Below are positions 26,363-35,195 of a stretch of 64,000 nucleotides of DNA, piece after piece. The notes beneath the pieces are model-generated. The model saw nothing but the letters and a program-made list of their open reading frames with translations, ran no database searches and was not told where the DNA came from. The DNA is from Pontibacter mangrovi (GTDB taxonomy: Bacteria; Bacteroidota; Bacteroidia; Cytophagales; Hymenobacteraceae), in NCBI RefSeq assembly GCF_006385705.1, contig NZ_VFRQ01000003.1, positions 1 through 64,000 on the forward strand. Reading direction: 5' to 3'. The position numbers and the translations under genes were made by a program. Each line of letters begins with the position of its first letter. Within the stretch, counting starts at the first letter, position 1.

Positions 26363-29300
26363 TCATAGTTGCCAGTTGTCGGCGCGCGCCTCCACTTCCT
26401 GACGCTTTTGTTCTAATTTCTCTTTAAATGTAGCATATTCCGACGCAGGAAGCAAATCCTGCAGCGTTTCTGCAGCTTGGTCTGCGTAAGAGTATAAACC
26501 CTGCTCCAGGCTCTCCAGTGCATACGCCTGGTAGAGTTGGGCCGAGTACGGGTTGTAGGTGATGCCGCTTAAAAGTATGTTATACGCTTTTTCGTCGCCG
26601 GGCTTATACTTTCTGAAAAAATCTGCAGCGGCCAACAGCGTTTCCTCATCGTAGGTCAGCATTTTCACGGCTTGCTCGTAGCGGGCGGCAGCTTCCTCCT
26701 CTCGGCCTTTTACCTCGGCAATGCGCGCCTTAAAGTATAGCACCTTGCGCTTGTCGCGGTCCGTCAGGTAAAGGTGGTTCAGCTTGTTGTTCAGCACGTC
26801 ATACTTTTCGGTGTACAGCCACAGCCGGAGCTGCTGCAGGTTCAGCTCAGAGCGCAGCGTGCCCTCCGGCCGCAGTTGCGCGCTTGCCTCCTGCATGGCA
26901 TCGTAGGCGCCCTTCCACTTTTTATGCTGCAACAGGTATTCCACCTGCGCCACCAAGGCTTGTCGTTTCAGCTCTTTCTCCTGCACGGCCTCCACAAAAG
27001 CCCGCACCTGCCCCTCCGCCAGGGTTGGCAGGAAGGTTAGCAGGTACTGCAGTTTCTCTTTGTCAGATCCTTGGGCCAGCATAGTGTCGGCGGGTTGCCG
27101 CAGCACCATGGCCAGCTCGTGCGCCACGTTAACGGCAGCCTCGTTCTCGGTATAAGCCACCTCCTCCAGTGCCGCTACCGCAGCCTCCGGCTGGTGCGCC
27201 ATAGCCAGGGCGTAGCCATGAGAGAGGTAAGCCTGTGTGTAGCCGCGGTCTTTGGCCTGCTTAAAATATGCGGCGGCGGCACGGTTGTTCTTCTCCTCCA
27301 GCATCCACAGCCCCAGAGTGTTGTAGTAGTAGCCGCTCTGGGCCTCCATCTGCAGCGCCAGGTTCTCCACCAGCCGCCTGCCCTCGCGCGGCAGCCCGTT
27401 GTAATGGTGGATGAGCCCCTGCAGGTACGCCAAATCACTGAAGAAGATCTGGTTGCCGGGCGACTTGAGGTAGTTACGGATATGCCCAAGCCGCGAAGTA
27501 TCGCCATGGGCGAGCGAGCTGATGGTTTGGTTGTAGAACAGCGTGAAGTCCTCTACCTGCTGCAGGGAGTCCGGCATAAATTCTTCGTCGTCCTGCGGCT
27601 CCTTGCCCAGCAGCTGGCGCAATACGGCCTGGTTGCTGCGCAGCGTCTCATACTTGCTTTTCCTGGACTCCTCCAAAACGGTTTTAGCTGGCTCCAACAT
27701 GGCCTGTCGGGTATAGTAGGCGAGGCGGTTGCTGCGCACCACATTGTTTTTGCGCCCATACGCCTGCGCCAGGTTAAAGTAGTACTCGGTACTGTCCTGC
27801 ACGCTGGTCTGGGCATACAGCAGGGCCAGGTTATTGTAGATCTCGGGGTTTTCCGGGAAGTGTTCCGCCCCCTCCTGCAGCACGTACAGCTTCTCAAAAA
27901 AGAACTGTTTTTCATCGTAGAGGTTGGCCAGGCGCACGTACAGCTTTGGGTTCGGGCTTCGCTCCAGCGCCTCCTTGAGCAGCAGAATCTCCTCGTTAGG
28001 TTTCTCCTCCTGCCGGTACATGGCCGCCAGGTTGTAGCTGGCTTTCACGTTGCCGTCGTCGTATACATCGCTTTCCTCATAAAAGCGGCGGGCCAGGATG
28101 TCGTTGCCAGAGCCACGGTATAGGTCTCCGATGTAGCTGTAATAGCCCGCCTGCGCCTGAAAGTAGGCACGGTACTGCGTGCGCATGATCAGGAGAGCGC
28201 ACAGTGCCATACTCAGCACGAAGAAGGAGAAAAGCGAGAAGGTTTTAGGCTCGTACACCACGCGGTATACTTGCAGGCGCTGGTCCAGCAGGCCCCCGAA
28301 GTTGATCATCACATACACTAAAAAGCCGAAGCCAAAGGTCAGGTGCGTGTACACGATCAGGTTCTGGAAAAGCTGTATGAGCGGGTCATTGGCGGTGGCA
28401 AAGGCATAGCCGATGCTCAGGAAAGCCATGGTGGCAAATACCAGGTACAGCACCGCCCCCGCAGGCCGGAAAGAGAACCATTTGCCATAGGCGGCCTCCC
28501 GCTGACGCATGCCCCAGAAGCCCGCCACCGTGGATGCCAGCAGGATCAGGTATGGGTTCAGCGGGATGACCTCGGTGCTAAGGTAACCTACGTGGCGCAG
28601 GTACATGAGCAGCAGGCTGAGCAGGTACAGAATGCTGATAAGCAGGAACTGCCACATGCTAAAGCGGCGCTCCGGGGTTTTGGCCTGCGTGTTGATCCAG
28701 AGCAGCGCGTTCACGTTTTCGTAGCTCACCCAAAGTATAAACAGCACCGCAGCCGCCAGCAACCCGATAGAGCTGTAGCTAACCAGGTGCAGCGTTATCA
28801 GCCTGGCCGGAAAATCTGCCTCTGAGTAGATGAGCATGCCCAGCAGCCCCACAACGCCCGACATCGCCAGCACCCGCAGCCCAAAGCCCGTGGTGGGCCA
28901 GAAAGCTTGAAAAACGTAGCTCGCGATGGCCAGCAGCACAATACTGAGCAGCAGCATGGTTTGGCCGGAGCCCGTAAAGATCTCCAGCAGGTCGAAGTTG
29001 AAGGTAGCCAGGAACAGCATGAGCAGCAGGATGCCTGCAAAGTATGGGATGCGCCGCATGGCACTGATGGCCGCCGCATAAAACGCCAGGCACACCGCCA
29101 GAATGGCCAGCAGCACATTGGCCGCGCCATAGTTTACCTGGGGCAGGGCCACGTCGTACTGCTCAAACAGCAGGTAGCCGTCGGCCGAGAGGGTAAAGCT
29201 CTCCAGCAGCCCCGGCACCTCGCTTACCGGCACCGGCACCACCTGCAGGTCGGTTATCTTGTCCCAGGCAAAGGCAGTGGCCTCGCCCCAGGCGTAGTAA

Positions 29301-29401
29301 TACACGCCCAGCAGCAGCGACACGATACCTAACAGCAATAAAAAAAGATAGGGATACCTGGTGTGCGTATCCCATCCCTGCCAAAACTTAATCTTACTCA
29401 T
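26363..29401 (-). CDS. Large membrane-TPR protein
   Basis: A 1012-residue protein. The first ~400 residues hold about 11 hydrophobic helices (first near 18-36), and residues about 420-1000 are almost entirely TPR-like helical hairpins ([20 protein letters not shown], then [20 protein letters not shown]). I know of no named family for the whole. The layout suggests a multi-pass anchor that presents a long soluble scaffold. Adjacent minus-strand genes (ABC ATPase 10 nt downstream) suggest cotranscription. Confidence 0.85.
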   Translation of the reverse strand: MSKIKFWQGWDTHTRYPYLFLLLLGIVSLLLGVYYYAWGEATAFAWDKITDLQVVPVPVSEVPGLLESFTLSADGYLLFEQYDVALPQVNYGAANVLLAILAVCLAFYAAAISAMRRIPYFAGILLLMLFLATFNFDLLEIFTGSGQTMLLLSIVLLAIASYVFQAFWPTTGFGLRVLAMSGVVGLLGMLIYSEADFPARLITLHLVSYSSIGLLAAAVLFILWVSYENVNALLWINTQAKTPERRFSMWQFLLISILYLLSLLLMYLRHVGYLSTEVIPLNPYLILLASTVAGFWGMRQREAAYGKWFSFRPAGAVLYLVFATMAFLSIGYAFATANDPLIQLFQNLIVYTHLTFGFGFLVYVMINFGGLLDQRLQVYRVVYEPKTFSLFSFFVLSMALCALLIMRTQYRAYFQAQAGYYSYIGDLYRGSGNDILARRFYEESDVYDDGNVKASYNLAAMYRQEEKPNEEILLLKEALERSPNPKLYVRLANLYDEKQFFFEKLYVLQEGAEHFPENPEIYNNLALLYAQTSVQDSTEYYFNLAQAYGRKNNVVRSNRLAYYTRQAMLEPAKTVLEESRKSKYETLRSNQAVLRQLLGKEPQDDEEFMPDSLQQVEDFTLFYNQTISSLAHGDTSRLGHIRNYLKSPGNQIFFSDLAYLQGLIHHYNGLPREGRRLVENLALQMEAQSGYYYNTLGLWMLEEKNNRAAAAYFKQAKDRGYTQAYLSHGYALAMAHQPEAAVAALEEVAYTENEAAVNVAHELAMVLRQPADTMLAQGSDKEKLQYLLTFLPTLAEGQVRAFVEAVQEKELKRQALVAQVEYLLQHKKWKGAYDAMQEASAQLRPEGTLRSELNLQQLRLWLYTEKYDVLNNKLNHLYLTDRDKRKVLYFKARIAEVKGREEEAAARYEQAVKMLTYDEETLLAAADFFRKYKPGDEKAYNILLSGITYNPYSAQLYQAYALESLEQGLYSYADQAAETLQDLLPASEYATFKEKLEQKRQEVEARADNWQL

Positions 29402-29475
29402 ATATTTCTTTGAGACGCAAGTATCAAGACATAAGCTGTTCCGTTTATACTTCCTTGCTGATTCGCCTGATAGTA

Positions 29476-29489
29476 TGAAGTATACTTCA
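29476..29489. repeat. Perfect 14-bp palindrome of fused heptamers
   Basis: TGAAGTATACTTCA is the AAGTATA heptamer overlapped with its own reverse complement. It lies in the 124-nt gap between gatC and the membrane-TPR gene. A third copy (TATACTT) follows about 20 nt later. Confidence 0.75.
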
Positions 29490-29525
29490 GGGGCAACAAA
29501 TAAGCGTTATACTTATGCCTACGGC

Positions 29526-29813
29526 TTATTCCAGTACTTTTGGCACCCGGAAATAATCGGAGTCCTTTTTGGGCGCGTTCAGCAGTGCCTGCTCGTGGGT
29601 GATGGTGTTGCGGGCCTCGTCTTCGCGCAGCACGTTCACCTCCTCCGACATATGGATAAGCGGCGCCACGTGCTCGGTGTCGAGCTGGCGCAGCTGGTCT
29701 ACCCAGTTCAGGATCTTGTTCAGGTCCTGCAGCACTTCCTGCTCCTTCTCCTCGTTAAACTCCAGCCTTGCTAAGTGCGCTATCTTGCGGATGGTTTGAA
29801 TATCTGTTGACAT
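29526..29813 (-). CDS. gatC: Asp-tRNA(Asn)/Glu-tRNA(Gln) amidotransferase subunit C
   Basis: A 95-residue small subunit of GatCAB that stabilises GatA. The family opening is clear (TIRKIAHLARLEFNEEKEQ), as is the mid-region LNKILNWVDQLRQLDTEHVAPL, and the acidic LREDEARNTITHEQALLNAPK. The start at 29813 lies inside the upstream plsC reading frame, giving an overlap of 59 nt. gatA and gatB are not in the window. Confidence 0.92.
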   Translation of the reverse strand: MSTDIQTIRKIAHLARLEFNEEKEQEVLQDLNKILNWVDQLRQLDTEHVAPLIHMSEEVNVLREDEARNTITHEQALLNAPKKDSDYFRVPKVLE

Positions 29814-30561
29814 GTGCTTTTGTATGTTGCGTAATTTCTGTTTGTATGATGTTAAACACCTGCTCCTTTAGCTGTGGCAGGTCCTCCAGCGTCAGCCCCT
29901 TCGTCTCGATCGGCTCGTGCATCACGATCTTGAGCGGGTGCCAGCGCACCTTCAGTTTGCCGTCCAGGTCGGGCAGGAAGTGCTGGTTGTAGGGCATGGT
30001 TACCGGCACCACCGGCACCTGCTTCTCAATGGCCAGCTTAAACGGCCCGTCCTTAAAAGCCATCAGCTGCTCGCCGGCAGTCTTGGGTATGGTGCCCTCC
30101 GGAAAAATAGCCAGGCTGCGCCCCGCCTCCAGCGACTTTGCCGACTTAATATAGCTTTTGGCGCTGCTGATGGTGCTTTTGCGGTCTACGGAGATGTATA
30201 GTTTTTCGTATACCTTGCCCCACAGCGGCACCTTGCACAGGTCGGCTTTGCCCACAAAGTTAAGAAATCCGGGGATGGCATGCAGCATCACCGGAATATC
30301 GAGGTAGGAGCTGTGGTTGGGCGTGAAGACGTATACTTTCTTCGGGTCGAACTTAAAGCGCCACTCTACCTGCAGCGGCGTCAGGAACATGCGCAGCGAG
30401 GAGGAGGACCAGAACCGGTTGATGCCGTGTAACTGCCTGTACCACTGCACCCGCCGCATCAGCACGGCCTGTAGCGGGTAGGTAACCACAAAAGGAAGTA
30501 CAAACCAGGTAACGCACCAGGTAGTGTAGATCCGCTGTGATATGTACTTAATGGCTTTCAT
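29755..30561 (-). CDS. plsC: 1-acyl-sn-glycerol-3-phosphate acyltransferase
   Basis: A 268-residue membrane-associated enzyme making phosphatidic acid. Catalytic H83-x4-D88 lies in NHSSYLD, FVGKADLCKVPLWG follows, and the PEGT glycerol-phosphate motif is at residues 154-157. One hydrophobic N-terminal helix (about 14-34). The last ~20 residues are encoded in DNA shared with the start of gatC in another frame, so expression of the two is probably linked. Confidence 0.92.
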   Translation of the reverse strand: MKAIKYISQRIYTTWCVTWFVLPFVVTYPLQAVLMRRVQWYRQLHGINRFWSSSSLRMFLTPLQVEWRFKFDPKKVYVFTPNHSSYLDIPVMLHAIPGFLNFVGKADLCKVPLWGKVYEKLYISVDRKSTISSAKSYIKSAKSLEAGRSLAIFPEGTIPKTAGEQLMAFKDGPFKLAIEKQVPVVPVTMPYNQHFLPDLDGKLKVRWHPLKIVMHEPIETKGLTLEDLPQLKEQVFNIIQTEITQHTKAHVNRYSNHPQDSALSKAGV

Positions 30562-30799
30562 GTCTCCAAATGTACGTATAATCCCTTAGTTTGCCAGTGC
30601 CGGGGCTGCCGGTAAAACGCAGTAAATTTATACTTTATACTTTGCTGAGGCTTTATTCCTGTAAACCCAGCCCTAGCCCCTCCGAGGAGGGGAATTCGTG
30701 GCTTACCACTTCCTGGCCCTCCGTCCCAGTTGAGTCGCAGACTCAACTTTAACTATAAGTCACGAATCTAGAGATTCGTACCAGAGAGCGGCAAAAAAG
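30562..30799. repeat. Cluster of short hairpin repeats
   Basis: In 238 gene-free nt there are a TTTATACTTTATACTTTG heptamer doublet (30629-30646), an arm of the CCCCTCCGAGGAGGGG family (30664-30692), AGTTGAGTC-GCA-GACTCAACT (30728-30748) and ACGAATCT-AG-AGATTCGT (30762-30779). The last two are near-perfect word palindromes of the REP type. Confidence 0.7.
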
Positions 30800-31387
30800 C
30801 TACAGCCTTCCCTGCTCCTGCAGCAGAAAAGCGGCCTTCAGGATACCGGCCACGCTGATGGCATCGGTGATCTCGTTGTTCATGGCCATGCGAACGGCCT
30901 CTTTAAAAGGCACCTTCTTGATGTGCAGCTCCTCTGTCTCTTCAAAAGCAGTTTCGCCGGCGGTTAGTTCCTCAGCCAGAAAAACAAATCCTTCTTCGTC
31001 GGTTACGGAGTTGGAGGTGTGCAGGCGGCAGATATTGGTCCAGCGGGCGGCGGTAAAGCCGGTCTCCTCCTGCAGCTCCCGCTTCGCCGACTCCAGGATG
31101 TCGTTTTCTACCAGGCCGCCGCCCATGGGTATCTCCCAGCTGTACTCTTTCAGCGGGTAGCGGTACTGGCCGATGAGGTAGGTATAGCCTTCGCTATCGA
31201 TGGGGATGATGCCGATGGCTTTGTTTTTCATGCTGACCACACCGTAGATGCCCTCGCCGCCGTTCGGGTTCAGCACCTGGTCTTCGCGCACGCGTATCCA
31301 GGGGTTCTGGTAAATATTCTTGCTGGACAGGATGGTCCAGGGATTGTGTGTCTCGTCGATCATAGCTTGTACTTTTTGCTGCTGCAA
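30800..31387 (-). CDS. Nudix hydrolase
   Basis: A 195-residue pyrophosphohydrolase. The Nudix box is at residues about 89-111 and ends REL-QEETGF (R103, E104, E107, E108). YLIGQYRYPLKEYSWEIPMGG before it resembles ADP-ribose pyrophosphatases (NudF type). An ATG at codon 9 (MIDETHNPW) is an alternative start. The likely job is clearing nucleotide-sugar or ADP-ribose waste. The gene is flanked on both sides by repeat clusters. Confidence 0.9.
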   Translation of the reverse strand: MQQQKVQAMIDETHNPWTILSSKNIYQNPWIRVREDQVLNPNGGEGIYGVVSMKNKAIGIIPIDSEGYTYLIGQYRYPLKEYSWEIPMGGGLVENDILESAKRELQEETGFTAARWTNICRLHTSNSVTDEEGFVFLAEELTAGETAFEETEELHIKKVPFKEAVRMAMNNEITDAISVAGILKAAFLLQEQGRL

Positions 31388-31630
31388 AGATAGGGGTTTT
31401 GGCTTGCAGAAGTATGGCTGCGGGGTTATGGAGTTTTAGAGGTGTGTTAGTATCGCTCTTTCGGGCTTACCTATCCGAAAGCTTTCTGCCGGGGGACTTC
31501 CTAGTCCCCATTGTTTGGCCTTGCCTTCACTCGGACTAGGAAGTCCGCAGCAGGTAAATTCCCGGACAAAGATGTCCGGAATAGCGGCGTGCTTGGTGGT
31601 GAAAATGCTAATAAGGGCGGAGGGATGGTC
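31388..31630. repeat. Gene-free repeat cluster
   Basis: 243 nt with GGGGACT-TCCT-AGTCCCC near 31490, its relative CGGACT-AGGA-AGTCCG near 31535 and CCGGACAAAGATGTCCGG near 31562. The first two share the core GGACTTCCTAGTCC in opposite orientation about 40 nt apart, as expected of a REPIN. Confidence 0.65.
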
Positions 31631-32302
31631 TTACTTGTTGTTTCGCACGAAAGAGTAGTTCAGCCCGATTGTAAGCAAATCCTTTTTATCAATTCGGTTG
31701 TAGATTGTTCGGAAGCTAATAAAATTTTTTGTAGGTATCCGATATTGAAAGTATGCTTCATGATGGAAATACTCAAAATAATATCTAGAGTTAAGGCCAA
31801 AATAAGCATTGCGTGCATTCTGTTCTAGACCAAAGCCAAATCCAAAGTTCTTATTTCCATCCAACTGATGAAAACCTGTTCTGAAAATCAAGCCCGTGTT
31901 TCTAAAATATCTTATTCTAGATGTTAGGTTAAAATCTGTAAGAAAAAGATCTGAGTCATTAAAGTTGAGCACATCATACTTCAGCGTTGTCCTTCCAACA
32001 TATTTCAGTGAGTAAAATCCTAACTCAGCACCATACGAGTAGCTAGAGTCAAAGCCGGTTTGTCCCTGAACTTTGATCAATAGGTTGTCCTGAAAGTCTT
32101 CAAAATGGATTAGCGGCTCTTCATCAACTCCATTACTCACTTGAAAACCGATTACTGAGTTGGCAAATCCATAGTTGGTCCCAAAAGCTAACCAGCGAGT
32201 ATTATAAAATTCCTCTCTACCAATGTTCAGGAATTGGGTAGAATCACTCTGCGCATAAATTTCAAAAGGCAAAAGAGTTAGCAGGAGAAGAATACGTATC
32301 AT
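31631..32302 (-). CDS. Hypothetical outer-membrane-like protein
   Basis: A 223-residue protein with a signal peptide (MIRILLLLTLLPFEIYAQ). The mature part is rich in alternating aromatic strands (FNLTSRIRYFRNTGLIFRTG, NAYFGLNSRYYFEYFHHEAY) and ends with an aromatic strand (TIGLNYSFVRNNK), suggesting a small beta-barrel. No family is recognised. It is strikingly AT-rich beside the Nudix and acs genes, a sign of an accessory origin. Confidence 0.7.
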   Translation of the reverse strand: MIRILLLLTLLPFEIYAQSDSTQFLNIGREEFYNTRWLAFGTNYGFANSVIGFQVSNGVDEEPLIHFEDFQDNLLIKVQGQTGFDSSYSYGAELGFYSLKYVGRTTLKYDVLNFNDSDLFLTDFNLTSRIRYFRNTGLIFRTGFHQLDGNKNFGFGFGLEQNARNAYFGLNSRYYFEYFHHEAYFQYRIPTKNFISFRTIYNRIDKKDLLTIGLNYSFVRNNK

Positions 32303-32376
32303 TTAGAAACTATAGTTTCTGAACACTAAGTACAGGAATGCTGGTTTTGCGGCAAATGCTTTTCTTAGCATGACAC

Positions 32377-32766
32377 TTACTTTATGATCTCTACTCTTCC
32401 CTCAATCTTATCATCAAATAAGTTAGAGCTAGCTGATTGTATATAATAGTCAGCATTTACCTCTAGTACCTCTATTGTCAATACCATCTCTTCGGGATAG
32501 CCAAAGTTGTTTTCGTCTTTGATGGTTTCTAACCACGTAAGAGTATAAGTGCAATCGTTTATCCACTCAACCTTGAATTTATAGGCCGCACCTAATTGCT
32601 CCGACCGCTCATACTGAATGTCGCCAACCCTTTCAATAATAGTAGTGATGGGGGCAGCTCCTTCTATATGACTAACTGTTTTAAAGGTTCCTGATTTTAT
32701 TGATTGGCAAGTATTTGTGCTGAAGGAGGTATAGCCTATAAGTATTAGGCTCAGTAAGTATAACAT
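32377..32766 (-). CDS. Hypothetical exported protein
   Basis: A 129-residue protein with a hydrophobic N-terminus (MLYLLSLILIGYTSFSTNTC) and a small beta-rich body (SGTFKTVSHIEGAAPITTII, then YTLTWLETIKDE). It resembles short conserved Bacteroidota exported proteins but I cannot name it. Cys20 might be lipidated, though the lipobox is poor. It is AT-rich like its neighbour 74 nt downstream and probably shares its origin. Confidence 0.65.
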   Translation of the reverse strand: MLYLLSLILIGYTSFSTNTCQSIKSGTFKTVSHIEGAAPITTIIERVGDIQYERSEQLGAAYKFKVEWINDCTYTLTWLETIKDENNFGYPEEMVLTIEVLEVNADYYIQSASSNLFDDKIEGRVEIIK

Positions 32767-32857
32767 ATACTATCTTTGGGTGCCTTAAAGGTTGAGTACG
32801 CTTAATCCTGCTAATTCGTCACAGGACTTAATCTAAAGCCATATCCGTTTTAAAATA

Positions 32858-32902
32858 AAACCCCCTCCTGTTTTTAGGAGGGGGCAAGGGGGAGGTTTTA
32901 CT
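32858..32902. repeat. Hairpin repeat after acs, possible terminator
   Basis: CCCCCTCC-TGTTTTTA-GGAGGGGG forms an 8-bp GC stem, followed by GGGGGAGGTTTTAC. The CTGTTTTTAG core is shared with repeats near 4905, 5050 and 7550. It lies immediately after the acs stop, so it may also end that transcript. Confidence 0.55.
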
Positions 32903-34801
32903 TTACAAAGCGCCAGCCTTAATCTCCTCTACTACCTCCGGATCGAGGAGCGTGGAGGTATCGCCCAGGTTGGACGTATCGCCTTCGGCTACTTTGCGCA
33001 GGATGCGGCGCATGATCTTGCCGGAGCGGGTTTTCGGTAGGCCGCTCACGATCTGTATTTTATCGGGCTTGGCAATCTTACCGATTTTCTCCACCACCGT
33101 CTCAATGATCTCGGCACGCAGGTACTCGTCGCGCTCCGGCCTGTCGCGCAGTATCACAAAGGCGTAAATGCCCTGCCCTTTTACATCGTGCGGGTAGCCC
33201 ACTACAGCCGACTCCACCACGTGCTCGTTGTGGTTGATGGCCTCCTCGATCTCGGCAGTGCCAAAACGGTGACCGGACACGTTGATCACATCGTCCACGC
33301 GGCCAATGATGCGGTACAGTCCGTTCTCGTCGCGCTTGGCGCCGTCGCCGGTAAAGTACAGGCCTTTGTAGGTGGAGAAGTAGCTGAGGCGGGCACGCTC
33401 GTGGTCGCCGTAAGTGGTGCGGATAATGCTTGGCCACGGGAACTTCATGCACAGGTAGCCTTCCACGCCGTTCTCGGTAATCTCATTGCCTTCGCTGTCT
33501 ACCAATATCGGCTGGATGCCCGGCAACGGCAGGGCGGCGTGGCTTGGCTTCATTGGGGTTACGCCGGCAATCGTGGAGATCATGATGCCGCCGGTTTCGG
33601 TTTGCCACCAGGTATCCACCACCGGGCAGCGCTCTTTACCGACGTGGGTATGGTACCAGTGCCAGGCTTCTTCGTTTATCGGTTCGCCCACAGAGCCCAG
33701 CACTTTCAGCGAGTCTAAACTATAGGAGAGCACGTCATCAATGTCGCCGGCCATGAGGGCACGGATAGCGGTTGGGGCAGTATAGAAGATGGTAACGCCA
33801 AACTTATCCACCACTTGCCAGAAACGGCCATTGTCCGGGTAAGTCGGTACGCCCTCAAACATCAGCGTGGTAGCGCCGCTCAGCAATGGGCCGTACAGCA
33901 GGTACGTATGGCCTGTTATCCAACCGATGTCAGCGGTACACCAATACACATCGCTCTCCTGGTACTGAAACACATTTGTGAAGCTATACTGCGCATACAC
34001 CATGTAGCCGCCGCAGGTATGCACCACGCCCTTTGGCTTGCCCGTGGAGCCGGAAGTATAAAGTATGAACAGCATGTCCTCGGCGTCCATTTCCTCGGCA
34101 GGGCACTCCTTGCTTACGGTCTGCACCTCGTCGTGGAACCACACATCGCGGCCTTCCACCATGTTCACGGCCCAGCCCAGGCGCTCTACCACAATCACTT
34201 TCTCTACAGAAGCGCAGCTCTCCAAGGCCTCGTCTACCACGCGCTTTACCGGAATCTGCTTGGTGCCGCGGTTCAGGCCATCGGAGGTAAGCACCATGCT
34301 GCACTGCGCGTCGTTGATGCGGTCGGCCATGGCTACTGCCGAAAAGCCGGCAAACACCACCGAGTGGATAGCCCCGATGCGCGCGCAGGCCAGCACGGCA
34401 ATGGCCAGCTCCGGAATCATCGGCATGTAGATACAGATGCGGTCGCCTTTCTTGGCGCCGTTCTTCTTCAGCACGTTAGCAAACTGACATACTTTCTCGT
34501 GCAGCTCGCGGTAGGTATAGCGCACAAAGCGCTCTTTGGGGTCGTTGGGCTCCCAGATCAGGGCCAGTTTATTGCCACGGGTTTTCAGGTGGCGGTCCAG
34601 GCAGTTTTCGGTGATGTTGAGTTTTCCGCCCTGGAACCACTTTATGTTCGGTTCGTCAAAATTCCACTCCAGTGTCTTGTCCCACTTTTTGCGCCAGGTA
34701 AAGGTATCGGCAATGTCGCTCCAGAACCCTTCCGGGTCCTCCACGCTGCGTTTATAGGCTTCTTCGTACTCTTCGTAGGTCTTAACTTGATAGTTCGTCA
34801 T
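32903..34801 (-). CDS. acs: Acetyl-CoA synthetase
   Basis: A 632-residue AMP-forming acetate-CoA ligase. The P-loop is LYTSGSTGKPKGVVH; TWWQTETGGIM and YFTGDGAKRDENGLYRIIGR are the A5 and A8-type motifs, and the regulated lysine is in GLPKTRSGKIMRRILRKV. Upstream on the same strand are a sodium:solute symporter and its DUF4212 subunit, together forming an acetate uptake and activation module. A 394-nt gap before the gene probably holds its own promoter. Confidence 0.96.
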   Translation of the reverse strand: MTNYQVKTYEEYEEAYKRSVEDPEGFWSDIADTFTWRKKWDKTLEWNFDEPNIKWFQGGKLNITENCLDRHLKTRGNKLALIWEPNDPKERFVRYTYRELHEKVCQFANVLKKNGAKKGDRICIYMPMIPELAIAVLACARIGAIHSVVFAGFSAVAMADRINDAQCSMVLTSDGLNRGTKQIPVKRVVDEALESCASVEKVIVVERLGWAVNMVEGRDVWFHDEVQTVSKECPAEEMDAEDMLFILYTSGSTGKPKGVVHTCGGYMVYAQYSFTNVFQYQESDVYWCTADIGWITGHTYLLYGPLLSGATTLMFEGVPTYPDNGRFWQVVDKFGVTIFYTAPTAIRALMAGDIDDVLSYSLDSLKVLGSVGEPINEEAWHWYHTHVGKERCPVVDTWWQTETGGIMISTIAGVTPMKPSHAALPLPGIQPILVDSEGNEITENGVEGYLCMKFPWPSIIRTTYGDHERARLSYFSTYKGLYFTGDGAKRDENGLYRIIGRVDDVINVSGHRFGTAEIEEAINHNEHVVESAVVGYPHDVKGQGIYAFVILRDRPERDEYLRAEIIETVVEKIGKIAKPDKIQIVSGLPKTRSGKIMRRILRKVAEGDTSNLGDTSTLLDPEVVEEIKAGAL

Positions 34802-35195
34802 GACAAGGTCTAGTTCTTGGTTAGATAGCGTTATAAGGTTAATAAATGCGTTTCCCGATTCGCCTTCGCTTCAGGCGAATCGGGAACCCTGGTCGGTATA
34901 GCCGCTCAGCAACGGGGCTATATGCAATATACGATTTATAAAGTTATTTGTAGCCGATGCCGGTCCTCTCCTACCCCTCTTTGCCTCCTTGGTTTACGCT
35001 GTCCCGGCTGGTGCTCCTCAGCTAAAAATAAGCAATAAATGCTTAAACATCATACTTCATTTGCCGGATAAGATCGGTTTATACTTCCGCGGCCGGTAAC
35101 CGAAGCTTAGCTGGCGGGCGTTAGAAGTATGGGTTTAACGAAAGCAGGACCAGCAATTTAGCCATGCATCAATTTAACAACGCCGCGCTTAGCAA
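34802..35195. other. 394-nt gap upstream of acs, with a hairpin at 34852-34886
   Basis: TTCCCGATTCGCCT and AGGCGAATCGGGAA form a 14-bp perfect stem with a 7-nt loop about 50 nt before the acs start. This could be a terminator of the symporter transcript, a leader hairpin of acs or a REP-like repeat. The rest shows no ORF or RNA gene. Confidence 0.6.

Noticed and set aside
27071..28123. A 350-residue plus-strand ORF antisense to the membrane-TPR gene
   Set aside because: Low-complexity Val/Leu/Gln/His composition typical of antisense to GC-rich codons.
30562..30799. A CRISPR array, suggested by several short palindromes
   Set aside because: The repeats differ in sequence, are not evenly spaced and no cas gene is present.
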